From NCBI GenBank assembly GCA_014607495.2, contig CP053175.1:4960001-5024000 (forward strand): a stretch of DNA of 64,000 nucleotides. Direction: 5' to 3'. This document shows positions 38,267 to 49,072 of the stretch, piece by piece (within the stretch, counting starts at the first letter, position 1; each line of letters opens with the position of its first letter). The translations under genes were made by a program, and so were the position numbers. Below the pieces are notes generated by a model. It made no database searches. It was given only the letters and a program-made list of their open reading frames with translations, and had not been told where the DNA came from. The DNA is from Carposina sasakii. Its lineage: Eukaryota > Arthropoda > Insecta > Lepidoptera > Carposinidae.

Positions 38267-41200
38267 ATGGAAAGTGATGCAAAAAATGTTATTCGTGTTG
38301 GTTCAAGGAAGAGCGAGGTAAAGTACTCACCTTATTTTAATTTAATATAATTATTTGCAATACTTTAACTGACTAGCTTATCACCAGAAGAATTTTATAA
38401 CATTGTAACTTTTCAGCTTGCACTCATTCAAACCAACTTTGTAATAGACAGTTTAAAGAAACTCAACCCTGACAAGGAATTCAAAATTGGTAAGTGCATG
38501 TCATAACCAGATACCTACTTAAATAATTTACTAGTATGAAGTGCCGAATAGTTTTTTTTTAATTAATTGTATTTAGTAATGTATTAATTTCCTAAATATG
38601 TTTAGTTTCCATGACAACATTGGGTGACCGAATTCTGGATGTCTCTCTACCAAAGATTGGTGAAAAATCTCTATTTACTAAGGACCTAGAAGATTCTCTC
38701 CGCAGCAATGCAGTAGATTTTGTTGTTCACTCACTAAAGGACCTGCCGACTACACTGCCTGACGGTCTTGCAATTGGTGCTGTTTTTGAGAGGTAAAGTT
38801 TAATGGAAATTTTAATCCATACTATATTTAAAAACACATAGTCATCTTTTCAGTCATAATGTATACAGAGTAAACAGCAGGAAAATGTACAAAGTAACAA
38901 TGTTTTAAATACATGGGGTATTATGTGAATTTATACATTTAGTTTTTTTATGCATTTTAATCCAAAGAGAACCCAAGTTAACTCCAAGATTAAGATTAAG
39001 TACTCACATATCTCATTCCCTACATGTTTTGTTGTTATGTGTAAATGTAAGTAAGTTACAGTATGATAAAATATTATCAATTTAATCTCAGATAACCTTA
39101 AACTTATTGACTATCGGCTTGGGAAAAAGTGCATTGATCTTATGCACTTGATTTAATAGTTCTGTACAGCCATCTGTGCAACCACCATTTTGCCTAGGGT
39201 GAACTTGTGCACTTCTATTCTGAAAAAGCTATTGCAAATGGTGCAAATTTAATACTGCATTGCAGTGATGGGCAAGCTCTACATGGCAATCAATTTCAGT
39301 AAAAAATAGATGTGTTTCAGGGAAGACCCTAGAGACGCTTTGGTGTTAAGAAAAGACTTGAAGATCCATACCCTTGCAACTCTACCTGCTGGATCTGTTA
39401 TAGGTAAAATATCCCATTCTTAGGGTTCTGTAAAAAAAATAAAAAAAGAACTGAGTCCTTATTCATTCTTACCCTTAATCACTTGTGTGTCTGTATGTCC
39501 GTCTGTCTGTCACAACCAATTTGCTCGTAATCCACTGGAGCATAACATATGTTTGTTAGGTTAGTGTAATCCTGTATTTCTAATCTGAAAAATTAATTAC
39601 ATGTTTTGCACTAGAGAACTACATTTTCTTCAGACTTTGCACCTGCATTATGTAAACAAGACCTACAGTATACAGGGTGTAACACAAAGGGTATGTTAAG
39701 CGAAAAACTATGTAAATAGCCCACTATAGAGAACCTATTTCCAAAATTTGAGACTCGGAATGACATGTTTAATTTTCAAGATTGTATGAACATTCCTAAG
39801 TTGTTTAGGAATTCTCCATGCTATCTGGAAAAATAAACATGTGATTTCGAGTCTGAAATTATGTGGGTAGGTTCCTTTTAGTGGGGTATTTACATAGCTT
39901 TTCGCTTAACATGCCCCTTTTGTTACACCCTGTATATATCATTCAATCAGGTACATCCTCTTTACGTCGCACCGCCCAGCTTCACTCAAGGCACCCTCAC
40001 CTCACAGTCACAGACGTGCGAGGGAACCTCAACACTCGACTGAGGAAACTGGACCAGGATGGAGGGTACTCGGCGTTGTTACTTGCTGCCGCTGGACTCA
40101 GCAGGATGGGCTGGGTGAGCAACGGTATTAATACATAGATAATATAGAAGACATCCATGAAGGACAAACATCAATATTCATCATATCAATGTTTGCTCCT
40201 ACCGGGATTCGAACCCAGGACCTATGGCGCTGCAGGCAGGGCCACTACCTACTACACCAATCGGCCGACTTCGTCTGTTGAGTTTTCCCTGTCTGTTATT
40301 TTTCAGGTTAAACTAAAAAAACGAGAATCTTAGGGGTTTTCCCCAAATGAAGGGAGTAAATAAGTGGAATAAGATTTGTTTAGGGGTATATTTAGGGTTT
40401 TTGCATATAACAATTTTAGGAGTGGCAAGTTATAGAAACACATGGTAAAGGTGCAGTTGTGTGTGTGTATTATATGCAGTTAGACTTTTAACAAACATGC
40501 CAAATTGAAACTTATCGTTGGTGGAAAGGTTGTTTGTGAACTTTTCTTCTCTAGTAAGTAGTGTTAGGATTTTTCCGAACCTCACTAAATCACTATTAAA
40601 ATAGGTATAATAAACATGTAGATACCTACTCTTAAAAAGAATACAACCAAAAAATATAGACCAGTTCAAAGATCACGGAGCCAAAAACGTGTAGAGATGC
40701 TTGTGCAAGCACACATCATGAACGACAAAGACGAATTTATTGCTATTGCACTTTCTGCTCCAATTCCTTTACGTCTCTATTATGGTAGTCCGCATTATTA
40801 ATATGTCTATATGCATAATCTATGAGATATATTTTTTTCCCGCCATTGTTCAATTTTAGGTTACACACATTTTGTTACCTACGACGACCACGGGTCGACA
40901 CGTCAACTCGGTACAAGGCTCGCGCGGTTCAGATTGAAAATTTGTCGGTTCGGCTTGTCCACCGCTTGTACGCAAGTGCTGCGTTCGGGATGACATCATT
41001 AGGTTTTTTCCGTTCTTAAAACCCAAACGCACTGAACCGGACGTCAGGTTTTTTCTCCGTTCTTAAAAAATAAGGACAGTGACCGCCTTGTTGAATATTT
41101 TGTATATAAGCAGAGCATTCAGGTTTCCGAATCTGAATTCCTGATCAGAAAACCGGACGTCTGCGGCCTGCCTAAATACTTATAGATTGATTTATTTTAA

Positions 41201-44200
41201 AGTCTCCGTTTAAGCGAGAGAGATACGCCATATCGCAAAATTGATTTATTTTTTCTTGGGAGATTTCCAACTAATTTATATAGGCGATTTTAGTGGGTTT
41301 TTACTCAAGTTTCGGGATAAATATTTTTTGAGTTGGTAACACTGGTCAGAGGTTCAGGTTATGTTATTTCTATAAGGATTCGGCGGGAAAAGCTGGGAGG
41401 GTGCAGGTGTAATTTTCTTGTGAAAATCAAATATTATTTGTGACTGGCTTGCATGTGTCCGTAAAGTGATTTTTTCTGGTAGATAAGTTATATTTTGATT
41501 ACTTTTGATGTGAATCTAGTGCGTATGCATGGTTTTATTCGCAGGTAAGCTGAGTAAAACTTTAGCCGGAATACGATCTCTTCATGGGCCCATTTAAGTT
41601 GTTTCTGCAATAATTTTTCATTTTGACTAACTTTACACTTGTTCTTGAGGATTTTCCCGACGTTTCCATTCATCATCACCAGCCATCATAAATTCAGAAA
41701 TCATTTACTAAAGACAATGGCTGTATGGGCTTAGTTCCCCTTGCCTTTCCTTCGGGATAAACTAAACAAAAAAAAAGTAATTTGTACATATAGAGGCAAA
41801 CTTTATGAACATTGACCTTGACTGCGCAGAAACCAAATATAAGGTCTATTTGGTGGTAAGGGGCGGAGGCGGGGTGGCGCATGATTGGTTGTTCAGGCAC
41901 CTTTTCCCCGCGCGCTGCGCCTACGTCCCCGCTTACTCCTGAATACACTCGCGAGCAGTAAAAGTTGTTTATTATTTTGGTAGTTTTGTTTAAGTTTATT
42001 GTACACTTTTTGTAAAAAAAAAATCCAAGCTTGCTCTACTTTCAAATCAGAACCCATAGAAGTAATATTGTATTTACTAAAAATTTAAATACTTACGAAA
42101 TAAGGATACATATATATTGTTTCATAAGGTTATTATGCCTTCCTTTAGTGTTTTTAAAACACAACACATTTTTTATTAATTGACGTGATACATGGAATTT
42201 ATAAAGATATCTATTTTCAGAAAAAAATAAGAAGCTACAAACCTATTAAAAACTGATACCCGATTATCTATGCTCGTAAGTACACATGCGCAAACTTTCC
42301 CCTTCCATGTCACTCGATGTTCATTATGTTTGCCCCGATCTGTATAAAATATATAACTATAATAAAATATGTACTTATGTATGTACCTGATAAAATAACC
42401 CATTTTGTGAATCGGTGTGTAAAAAACTGTATTAATTAACATGGTAAAGTGTTCTGCGCCTCTCTGCTTCAATGCAAAGTATAGAGGTTCTGGAGTAACC
42501 TTTCATAGGTAAGTTTTGTGCTTGAATTTATGTTATTTATTATAATGTATGTATGTTTTATTTGTTCGATTTATCTGTCTTATTTTTTGTTCTAGAAACT
42601 ATAAGGATTTTTTCATTCATATTATTCAAAGCGCCTAGTAGTTTTGCAATACGACGTGATATCAATGTTATGCCTGCAACATACCTAGATACTTGTATAT
42701 TGTACATATCGAAGGGTGAAAGGCTCTTTGGGATAAGCGCCATTTTTATATATGGCGGTTATCCCAAATAGCCTTTCACCTCTCGATATAATAGTCAGGC
42801 ATCTTATTTGCGTTATTTGCGGATTTGGATAGATACCTGTACACGTTATCTATATTGCAAATATATTTAGCATAACGGGTCAAATGTCAAAGATCAGTGA
42901 CAAGTTGCTAGCTCATTGCTTGAAAGAACGCCCCCAAATTCCTTAGTCGACTCTTACAACATGCACGGAAGGAGATGCAGCTGATGTATTCTAGTGAAGC
43001 CCCGCATCAGAACAGGAATCTAGGCAAGTAAGTAAGTAGACACAACTACCAAAAAAAAATTTACAGAAAATGTAGGCGCCGGTATGTATAGATGGACTAG
43101 GCTTCTCACGCGTGAAATGCCCTTTCACGCAGATGAAGTCTTGGGCGGCCGCTAGTTACAAATCGATTTTTTTTTTTCAGAGTGTAGATGTTGAGGAAAC
43201 TAGTCAGAAGAGAACAGATTATTGTCTCGTAAGTACCTTCATAATGCTTCATTCCATACACTCTCCAGGCTAAAGGAATCAGGAGAGTCCGTTTCCTAAA
43301 ATAACTTCTATGCCTGATTTCAGAACTAACATTTTTTATATGAAATGACACAGATCATGTGGTCATACACATAGTAACTAGCGCCATCATCCGAAGAAAC
43401 TATTTTGTGAAACGCAATCTACCACTATTATTGCGTGGTCAATATACCTTACATTTCATCTTTTTAAATACAATATATGTGGGCAGCAGCGCCTCCCGTG
43501 CTGACAACATCATCATCTTCCTGTCCTGTTCCCATTTATTTGTGGTCGGCGCAATATGTTCTTTTCTTCCATTCACCCGTCATCTCATTGTTCACTCCCA
43601 GTACACGCATATCCTCCCTCACACAGTCCATCCAACACTTCTTTGGTCTACCTCTTCCTTTATATCCATCCACACTCATGCACAACGCTCTCTGTAAAAT
43701 ATGCCTTTTATCCCGTCGCTTTACATGCCCGTACTGACATGCTGACAACATAGTTCGGAAATCAGACTGCGGTCACCAACCCGCCTGCCCAGCGTGGTGA
43801 CTATGGGCAAAACCCCCCTGTGGCAGTAGCCTTGTGACGTGCCCTACGTCCAGCAGTGGACTGCAATGTGTATACATACTTTTATCTGCCATATTTCATA
43901 TCTTGATATCAGCTTTCCTGAAATTCCCACGAGAACGGAAACTATACGACGACTATAACTATAGATTATGCGGACGAAAAATCATGGGCAACCGCTAATA
44001 AATAACATTATGTACTATACAATTGATGTGTTTTTTTGTTTCAGTACAAGAAACACACAGATGCATCGACGGCTTTGTTATAATATAAAACCGATACAAT
44101 AACAAAATTAAGATTAAAAAAAGATATAAAAATGAATTTATTAAGGGCTAAGCTGAAAAGACAAATTAAAAAAAAAAATTATGAAATACTTACAAATTAT

Positions 44201-46749
44201 ACAAGACTTAAAAACAAAGCTTAAGACTAAAAGTATTGACATTATTCCCTGCGAGGGAAGTAAATATTATTCAACCAATTTTAAAATTTTGTGGAGTAGT
44301 TCTTTATTATAGGCTATTTTCATTGCATTGCGTTTAACATGCCTCTTTTATTACATCCTGTATAAGCGCATGTTAAGAGTAGAAGGGTGAAAATTGAAAG
44401 GAAGAGTACTATCAAAGGGACTAATGATGAATGCCATTAACTACGTATCGCTGGTAGATACCAACTGCCTTTCACAAGGAGTCTTATAATCTAGCATTTG
44501 TTCCCAAATCAAAGAAATGTAAAGACAAAATGTAGGATAAGTTTTGTTTTATGTAAAAAAATATAAAGATTTTCAACATATTCTACGCAATTTTATTTTA
44601 TTCCAATTATTACGATGGAAGACAATCTAAACGCATACGAGGTAAGTTAAATAAAGAAATCCCCATTCAGGCCCTTCAGTGGGCTTCAATAGACTGATAT
44701 TTGTATGTATTCTATTGACTACGTGATTGGTAAAACTAAACCTGCCTTTTATGACCCTGCCTGCGGCGCCATAAATCCTGGCTTCGAATCCCGGTAGGTG
44801 CAAACATTCACATGATGAATATTGGTGTTTGTTTCAGAGTCACGTCATGGATGTTTCTATGATTATCTATGTCTTTGTGTGCCGTTGCTTAGGGCCTACG
44901 GCCTTATGGATCTTGTTGTGTTATCGCGTGGCGTGTTAAATGTGTGTCTTTTGACTTGACCATTAAATGCAATTTGATATCCAGATCCTTAAAAAATACA
45001 TAGGTTACTTTTTATGACAATGTAAAACTAAACCCACTTCACAGGTCCTACCGTGTTCAGAGATGAAGTACGCAGTAGGGCAAGGGGCACTTGCAGTAGA
45101 GTGTGTATCAGACAATGTGGCTGTAATGAACCTCCTGGCACCCTTCAATCATCCCGAAACATACTGCCGGGTGCTAGCTGAACGGGCGTTCTTGAAGGCC
45201 ACAGGTAATGTGTTTGGAGTCATCTTCCCACTGGTATACTAATATGAAGTACCTACTTGTATTTATATGGGGTGTAACAAATGTGGGGGGCTCAAGAACT
45301 TAAGATTCCCTATCCCTACGAGCGGAGCACATCACTAGAGATATGTCAACGGATCTCACTCATACAAGGACATTCAGGCAGGGAGTTCCACAGCTTGGCC
45401 GTTCGCACTATGAATGTTGAAGCAAAACGCTTAGTACGAGTTTTCGGCACTTCAACTGTGAACCGGTGTCGCCTTGACGTTTCCCTGGTCGTCCGGTGGT
45501 AGAAGGGTGCTGTGGGAATTAGGTCGTGAAGTCCCAACGCACACTCCCCGAAATGTAACCTGTAAAATACCGAGAGACTTGCAACTTTACGTATTTTGGA
45601 GACAAGCTCACGCCAAGCAAGTCCAGGTGATCGAAGATTTCTATGGTTATATCCCGGAAAGTAAGACCCAATTGAAACGGCCTCTTTTTTGCAGAAAATA
45701 GACACGCCTGCGTTTTAGCTGCATTAAACTTACCAGATTCGCATCCCCCCAATCGGAAACTGCATTGAGGGCAAAGTTCAATCGCCCAATCATTGCTTCT
45801 CTGCTCGACTGGATTTCGGCTGCAGTGGCTCTTACGGTGGACGTATACTTCTCCACAACAGTGCTATCATCTGCGTACCCAAAAATACCGGGCTTCAGCA
45901 GGTCATTGATGTGCAGCAGGAAGAGTGTTGTAGAAAGTACCGACCCCTGAGGGACTCTGGCATTTGTAGCCATACCTAATGGTCTGTTTTCATAGCGCTT
46001 CACTTAACTTACCCCTTTTGTTACACCCTTTAGAGTGTATACTAATACTGGACATTACAATACAATCATAACAATCGGTAATACGAGTATTTCACAAATA
46101 AAGTAAAAGTGTCTATGATTGGCTCTGGCAAACATTTGATGGCACTGCCATTAGCTAGCAATGTCGGCGGCCATTTACATAATAGAAACATATCCAGTAA
46201 ATTAGACGCAAATAGAGAGAATATTTATTTAATTTATATGTTACAGGTGGCGGATGCAGCGCACCTGTCGGTGTATCAACGAAACTCAAAAAAATTGACT
46301 CTGAATACAAACTGTCGATAACAGGCGCCATCTGGAGCTTAGACGGCAAAACACAACTTACACACACATTGGAAAAAACGTTTGACCAAATACGCAAGCC
46401 CAACAAACACAAGCTCTCTCCAACCGATGACATTGACAACAAAAAACCTAAAACTGACGATGATATTGTAAATCCTGTAGAAGAACTAAATAAGCGTATA
46501 TCAAAACGAGCGGCTGGTGTAGATTTAAACTGCGAAGATACGAGAACTCCAGAAGAAATAGCAGATTTAAAAAAGGAATTCATATTTTGTGGTATGTCAG
46601 AAAATATCAATGTCAATTTGGATGTCATTAAGAAATGTGAGCAGTTGGGCGTTGATTTGGCAAACGATTTGATTGCTAAAGGTGCGTTAGAGCTAATGAA
46701 GGTGACTCAAGACTTGATAAGAAACTCTACTGTCGCGAAAAAGACTTGA
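38267..46749 (+). CDS. HMBS: Porphobilinogen deaminase (hydroxymethylbilane synthase)
   Basis: This cytosolic enzyme is the third step of haem synthesis and joins four porphobilinogens into hydroxymethylbilane. Exons are 38267-38317, 38417-38489, 38606-38792, 39321-39403, 39951-40114 (or -40124), a tiny exon ending at 44641, 45045-45204 and 46247-46749. Family motifs include [15 protein letters not shown] near the N-terminus, [24 protein letters not shown] and [16 protein letters not shown] carries the cysteine (about 253) that binds the dipyrromethane cofactor. The product is about 416 aa, against 361 in humans; the excess is mainly an acidic/lysine-rich loop of roughly 55 residues in the last exon. 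The exon 5/6 junction is uncertain. A donor at 40125 and acceptor at 44620-44621 keep the frame (exon 6 = 44622-44641), but the stronger-looking donor is GTGAGC at 40115. Introns 5 and 7 are loaded with repeats. Confidence 0.93.
39671..39934. mobile_element. Foldback MITE M1 in HMBS intron 4
   Basis: Long inverted arms (about 60 bp) start TACAGGGTGTAAC and end GTTACACCCTGTA. The right end lies 16 nt before the HMBS exon 5 boundary. Confidence 0.85.
40127..40270 (-). repeat. tRNA-derived SINE, minus orientation, HMBS intron 5
   Basis: The minus strand has GGTTCGAATCCCGGTAGGAG (B box) followed by CATTGATATGATGAATATTG and GATTATCTATG. It abuts HMBS exon 5. Confidence 0.75.
41378..41775 (+). repeat. 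Repeat R copy, intact, in HMBS intron 5
   Basis: Begins near GGATTCGGCGGGAAAAGC and ends near CTTCGGGATAAACTAAAC. It shares about 390 bp with the copy that the mariner interrupts. Class unknown: no TIR or tail was recognised. Confidence 0.8.
42441..42508 (+). CDS. THAP-domain first exon (nested in HMBS intron 5)
   Basis: An ATG-led 68-nt exon ends in a strong donor (AG|GTAAGT). It encodes 22 residues plus two bases, beginning MVKCSAPLC and ending VTFHR. C-X4-C followed by Asn, then a short basic stretch and FHR, is the N-terminal pattern of THAP (C2CH) zinc fingers. In many THAP genes an intron lies exactly after FHR. I could not find the following FP-containing exon, so this may be a gene fragment, a relic, or the start of a gene nested in HMBS. 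Two later exon-like segments on the same strand (43181-43228 and 44045-44083) are not in a phase that joins directly. Confidence 0.45.
42706..42789. repeat. 84-nt near-perfect hairpin
   Basis: Two arms of about 37 nt (GGGTGAAAGGCTCTTTGGGA... and its complement) surround a loop of about 8 nt rich in T/A. Only a few mismatches interrupt the pairing. It lies in HMBS intron 5. It could be a tiny foldback MITE or a pre-miRNA-like hairpin. Sequence alone cannot decide. Confidence 0.75.
42885..43015 (-). repeat. D-family repeat in HMBS intron 5
   Basis: AAGATCAGTGACAAGTTGCT through GAAGCCCCGCATCAG. Confidence 0.75.
43181..43228 (+). other. Exon-like 48-nt segment in HMBS intron 5
   Basis: A polypyrimidine tract and CAG precede 16 open codons, followed by a perfect GTAAGT donor. 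It reads in phase 0 and joins in phase 0 to 44045-44083, which follows TTTTTTTGTTTCAG and ends in TAA. The peptide matches nothing I know. It could be an alternative 3' end of HMBS (exon 5 can also end in phase 0), part of a nested gene, or chance. Confidence 0.25.
43262..43430 (-). repeat. G-family repeat in HMBS intron 5
   Basis: ATGCCTGATTTCAGAACTAA and TACACATAGTAACTAGCGCC. Confidence 0.8.
43481..43869 (-). repeat. A-family repeat split by the RTE insertion
   Basis: The two halves (43481-43510 and 43740-43869) join into the standard A sequence, ending at CCAGCAGTGGACTGCAAT. Confidence 0.85.
43511..43739 (-). mobile_element. 5'-truncated RTE-type insertion with 12-bp target duplication
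   Basis: Flanked by identical TGCTGACAACAT (43499-43510 and 43740-43751). The minus strand encodes [17 protein letters not shown] and [18 protein letters not shown], the RTE C-terminus, and ends in a GATGATG tail. It interrupts an A-family repeat. Confidence 0.85.
44045..44083 (+). other. Exon-like terminal segment with stop
   Basis: Thirteen codons including TAA follow a strong acceptor. The phase is compatible with the 43181-43228 segment. No homology is recognised. Confidence 0.22.
44735..44895 (+). repeat. tRNA-derived SINE, plus orientation, HMBS intron 5
   Basis: GGCTTCGAATCCCGGTAGGT followed by GATGAATATTGGTGTTTG and GATTATCTATG. Same family as 40127-40270, inverted. Confidence 0.75.
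45269..46036 (-). mobile_element. Non-LTR retrotransposon RT fragment between M1-like ends, HMBS intron 7
   Basis: The minus strand (46003 to 45346) reads, over three shifting frames, a reverse transcriptase C-terminal region. Visible are [20 protein letters not shown] and the catalytic FGYADDS, followed by a tail region with [19 protein letters not shown] and [13 protein letters not shown]. This layout suits CR1/jockey-type elements. It is dead (frameshifted, 5'-truncated). The outer ends, GGGTGTAACAAA and TTTGTTACACCC, match the MITE M1 terminus. Confidence 0.82.
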
Positions 46750-47015
46750 TTTTTTTGTAGATTTAGGAATAAAACTATATTTTTGGCTCTCGAAACGGTG
46801 ATCCCAGAAATGTCCACGGGATGTCTCCATCAGAGTTTTTTACGACTTAAGGCACTTGAAAAACTAACCTAAGACCTGCCGTAAAGTATTCACACAGATG
46901 GGATTCCCCATTGACATTTTATGCAATAAGTCATAATCACGTGACACTGTAAAAGGTTCAGCGCCTACCAAGACGTTATTTTTTTTATTTATAAAGTTGT
47001 ACAAATATAAATAAA
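46750..47015 (+). other. HMBS 3' UTR
   Basis: Short AT-rich trailer after the HMBS stop. AATAAA occurs at about 46769-46774 and again near 47010. Either could be the cleavage signal. Confidence 0.4.
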
Positions 47016-47616
47016 CATTACGCACAAAATGTACATAATAATAATAAATTAATCAAAAAATATGTGCTACATACTTTTTTGGATAGGTACAAAATAGTTG
47101 AAATCATTTTGTTTTAAAATTTTGACGTTAATACGGCGCATGTTTGATTAAGATATAAATTGCTGTTGACGACTTGACGCTTTAACAAGTTGACTAAAGT
47201 GATGACTGAAGTGAAAGTCATCATAACATAACTTATAATTAGAGTGGAAGCGCCACTGTCGTAATTTGACAAAATAGTCAAAAGGTACATGCGTAACGTG
47301 TCAATTATGTATGACATAAAATTCATTATATTTTTGTCAAGCCGTAACGTACAATGTATGTTGTTTTTTTATAATTGTTATGTAAATTATGTATGACAAT
47401 TTTATTTGGTGATTGTTATTTATTAGGTTTTTATGATTAAATATGTTATTTCTTTTAGGGCCGATTTTTCCAATGATCAGATAGTCCGATGCTGTTTCTA
47501 TCTTGATAAAGTTAATCAAAATTCATTATGTAGAGCACTATTTGGCTATTGGAAAATCTATCCTTATTTAACGGGTTAAATGGTGTCATTGTAACCTCTT
47601 GGTTGTATTTAGGTAA

Positions 47617-48176
47617 TCAGGGTATGTTAAGCAAAATGCTACGAAATTACCCCACTATACAGGGTGTAAAAAGGCAACGATGTTTTTTTAATACCTCGTA
47701 TTCTTTGTAAGGTTACGATCATTTTCTTCTATGGAACCAACCCTGGGAAACGACAAAAAACATTATGAAAAAATATTGTCATTTTATTGCACGCAATGTA
47801 TTCGTTTGATGCACAAAGTATAAATATACCTACAAAACTAACATTATAACATTTTGACATGGTATCTTTGAAAAAAAATGTCTGTTAACCGATTTCAAAT
47901 GGATTTATGTAAAAATTTTGGAACCCGTGGTTTCCCAGGGGTGCTTCCATAGAAAGAAATGATCGTGATGTTACAAAGAATACGAGGCATTAAAAGAACA
48001 AAGTTGTCTTTTTACACCCAGTAGAGAACCTACCTACAAAGTTTGCGACTCGAAATCGCGTTTATTTTTTAAGATTGTATGAACATTCCTGAATTGTTCA
48101 TAGGTCTTAATAATTCTGAAGAAACCTAGGTTCTCAATAGTGGACTATTTTCATATCATTTCGCTTATTATACCGT
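47617..48176. mobile_element. MITE M1 copy split by MITE M2
   Basis: Outer parts (47617-47659 and 48022-48176) match the M1 element at 39.7 kb, including GATTGTATGAACATTCCT. They are separated by M2. Confidence 0.7.
47660..48021. mobile_element. MITE M2 inserted in M1
   Basis: 362 bp with long inverted arms starting CAGGGTGTAAAAAGGCAAC and ending GTCTTTTTACACCCAG. TA lies on both sides. Inner arms share ATACGAGG...TTACAAAGAATACGAGG. Confidence 0.8.
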
Positions 48177-48624
48177 AATATTGGGGTACGTTAGGCCAGG
48201 GGGGTAACTTTGGCCCGGAACAAATATTAATCTTCGCGCCACGCTGCATGTCAGGAGCTATCGATGTAATTCGGGCTTCCCTAACTATAGATATCCATTT
48301 TACGTTAGTAAAATTGTTTTCTGGCTTGCCTGATATTATGGTACCTAATCATTTTCCTGTAGCTATGGTTAAGTAACATATCTAACATATTTAATTTATG
48401 TACTTAAAATAAGTACAAACATTTCAACTCTATTCTTAAATGTCCCTACCTTTATTCTTGTTGCATTACACAACTGAAAAAGTAAGTTTTTCAGATGGAA
48501 ATCATCCATACCCGATTGTTTGTAGTACATACCTACCTACTTACTAATGAAGTTGTTTTTTTTATCTTTGTTGAAAATTATACCTAATGTTTAATTGTAT
48601 CAGGCGTTACTATTCGGAAGTTCG

Positions 48625-48818
48625 AATTTCCGTCAAGGGTTCGCCCACCACCGGGTCCTACACCCTCCGCAAACTACTACAGTCGCAACGAGAAGCCATA
48701 TTTGCATGCTAGGTGCCGTTACAACTATATTGGTTTGTGTTCGTGATCTTGAGTCGGCAGATCCGAGGGTCAGCGGAGGGTGTAGGGCCCGGTGGTGGGC
48801 GAACCCTTGATGGAAATT
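48625..48818. repeat. Foldback element with 46-bp arms
   Basis: The arms differ at only two of 46 positions. Core GGGTTCGCCCACCACCGGG. A solo arm occurs at 17793-17830. Confidence 0.85.
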
Positions 48819-49072
48819 ATAATGTATCATATAGGTAAAAGGCCAAGATCGTTATGAATAATAAACACATGAACTAAAGGTTACAGTCCGCGCGCTCTAA
48901 GACGAGCTAAAGTACCAACCAATCTATTATATGTTAAGTATTGTGAACTATTTGTTGATTTTATGATATTACTTATAATTATGTTCAATAAAAAGGTGTA
49001 TAAATTGTATAATTTACTGTTATCATTACCAAGAAACAGAGGTAGGCACAATGCAAATATACTATAACTCCA

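Noticed and set aside
43886..43960. Candidate second THAP exon (CAG then TTTCCTGAAATTCCC)
   Set aside because: Reads a stop soon after and resembles a common lepidopteran repeat segment; the phase gives FHS instead of FHR.
46155..46628. 157-aa antisense open frame over the last HMBS exon
   Set aside because: HMBS coding on the plus strand explains it, with splice phase and motifs.
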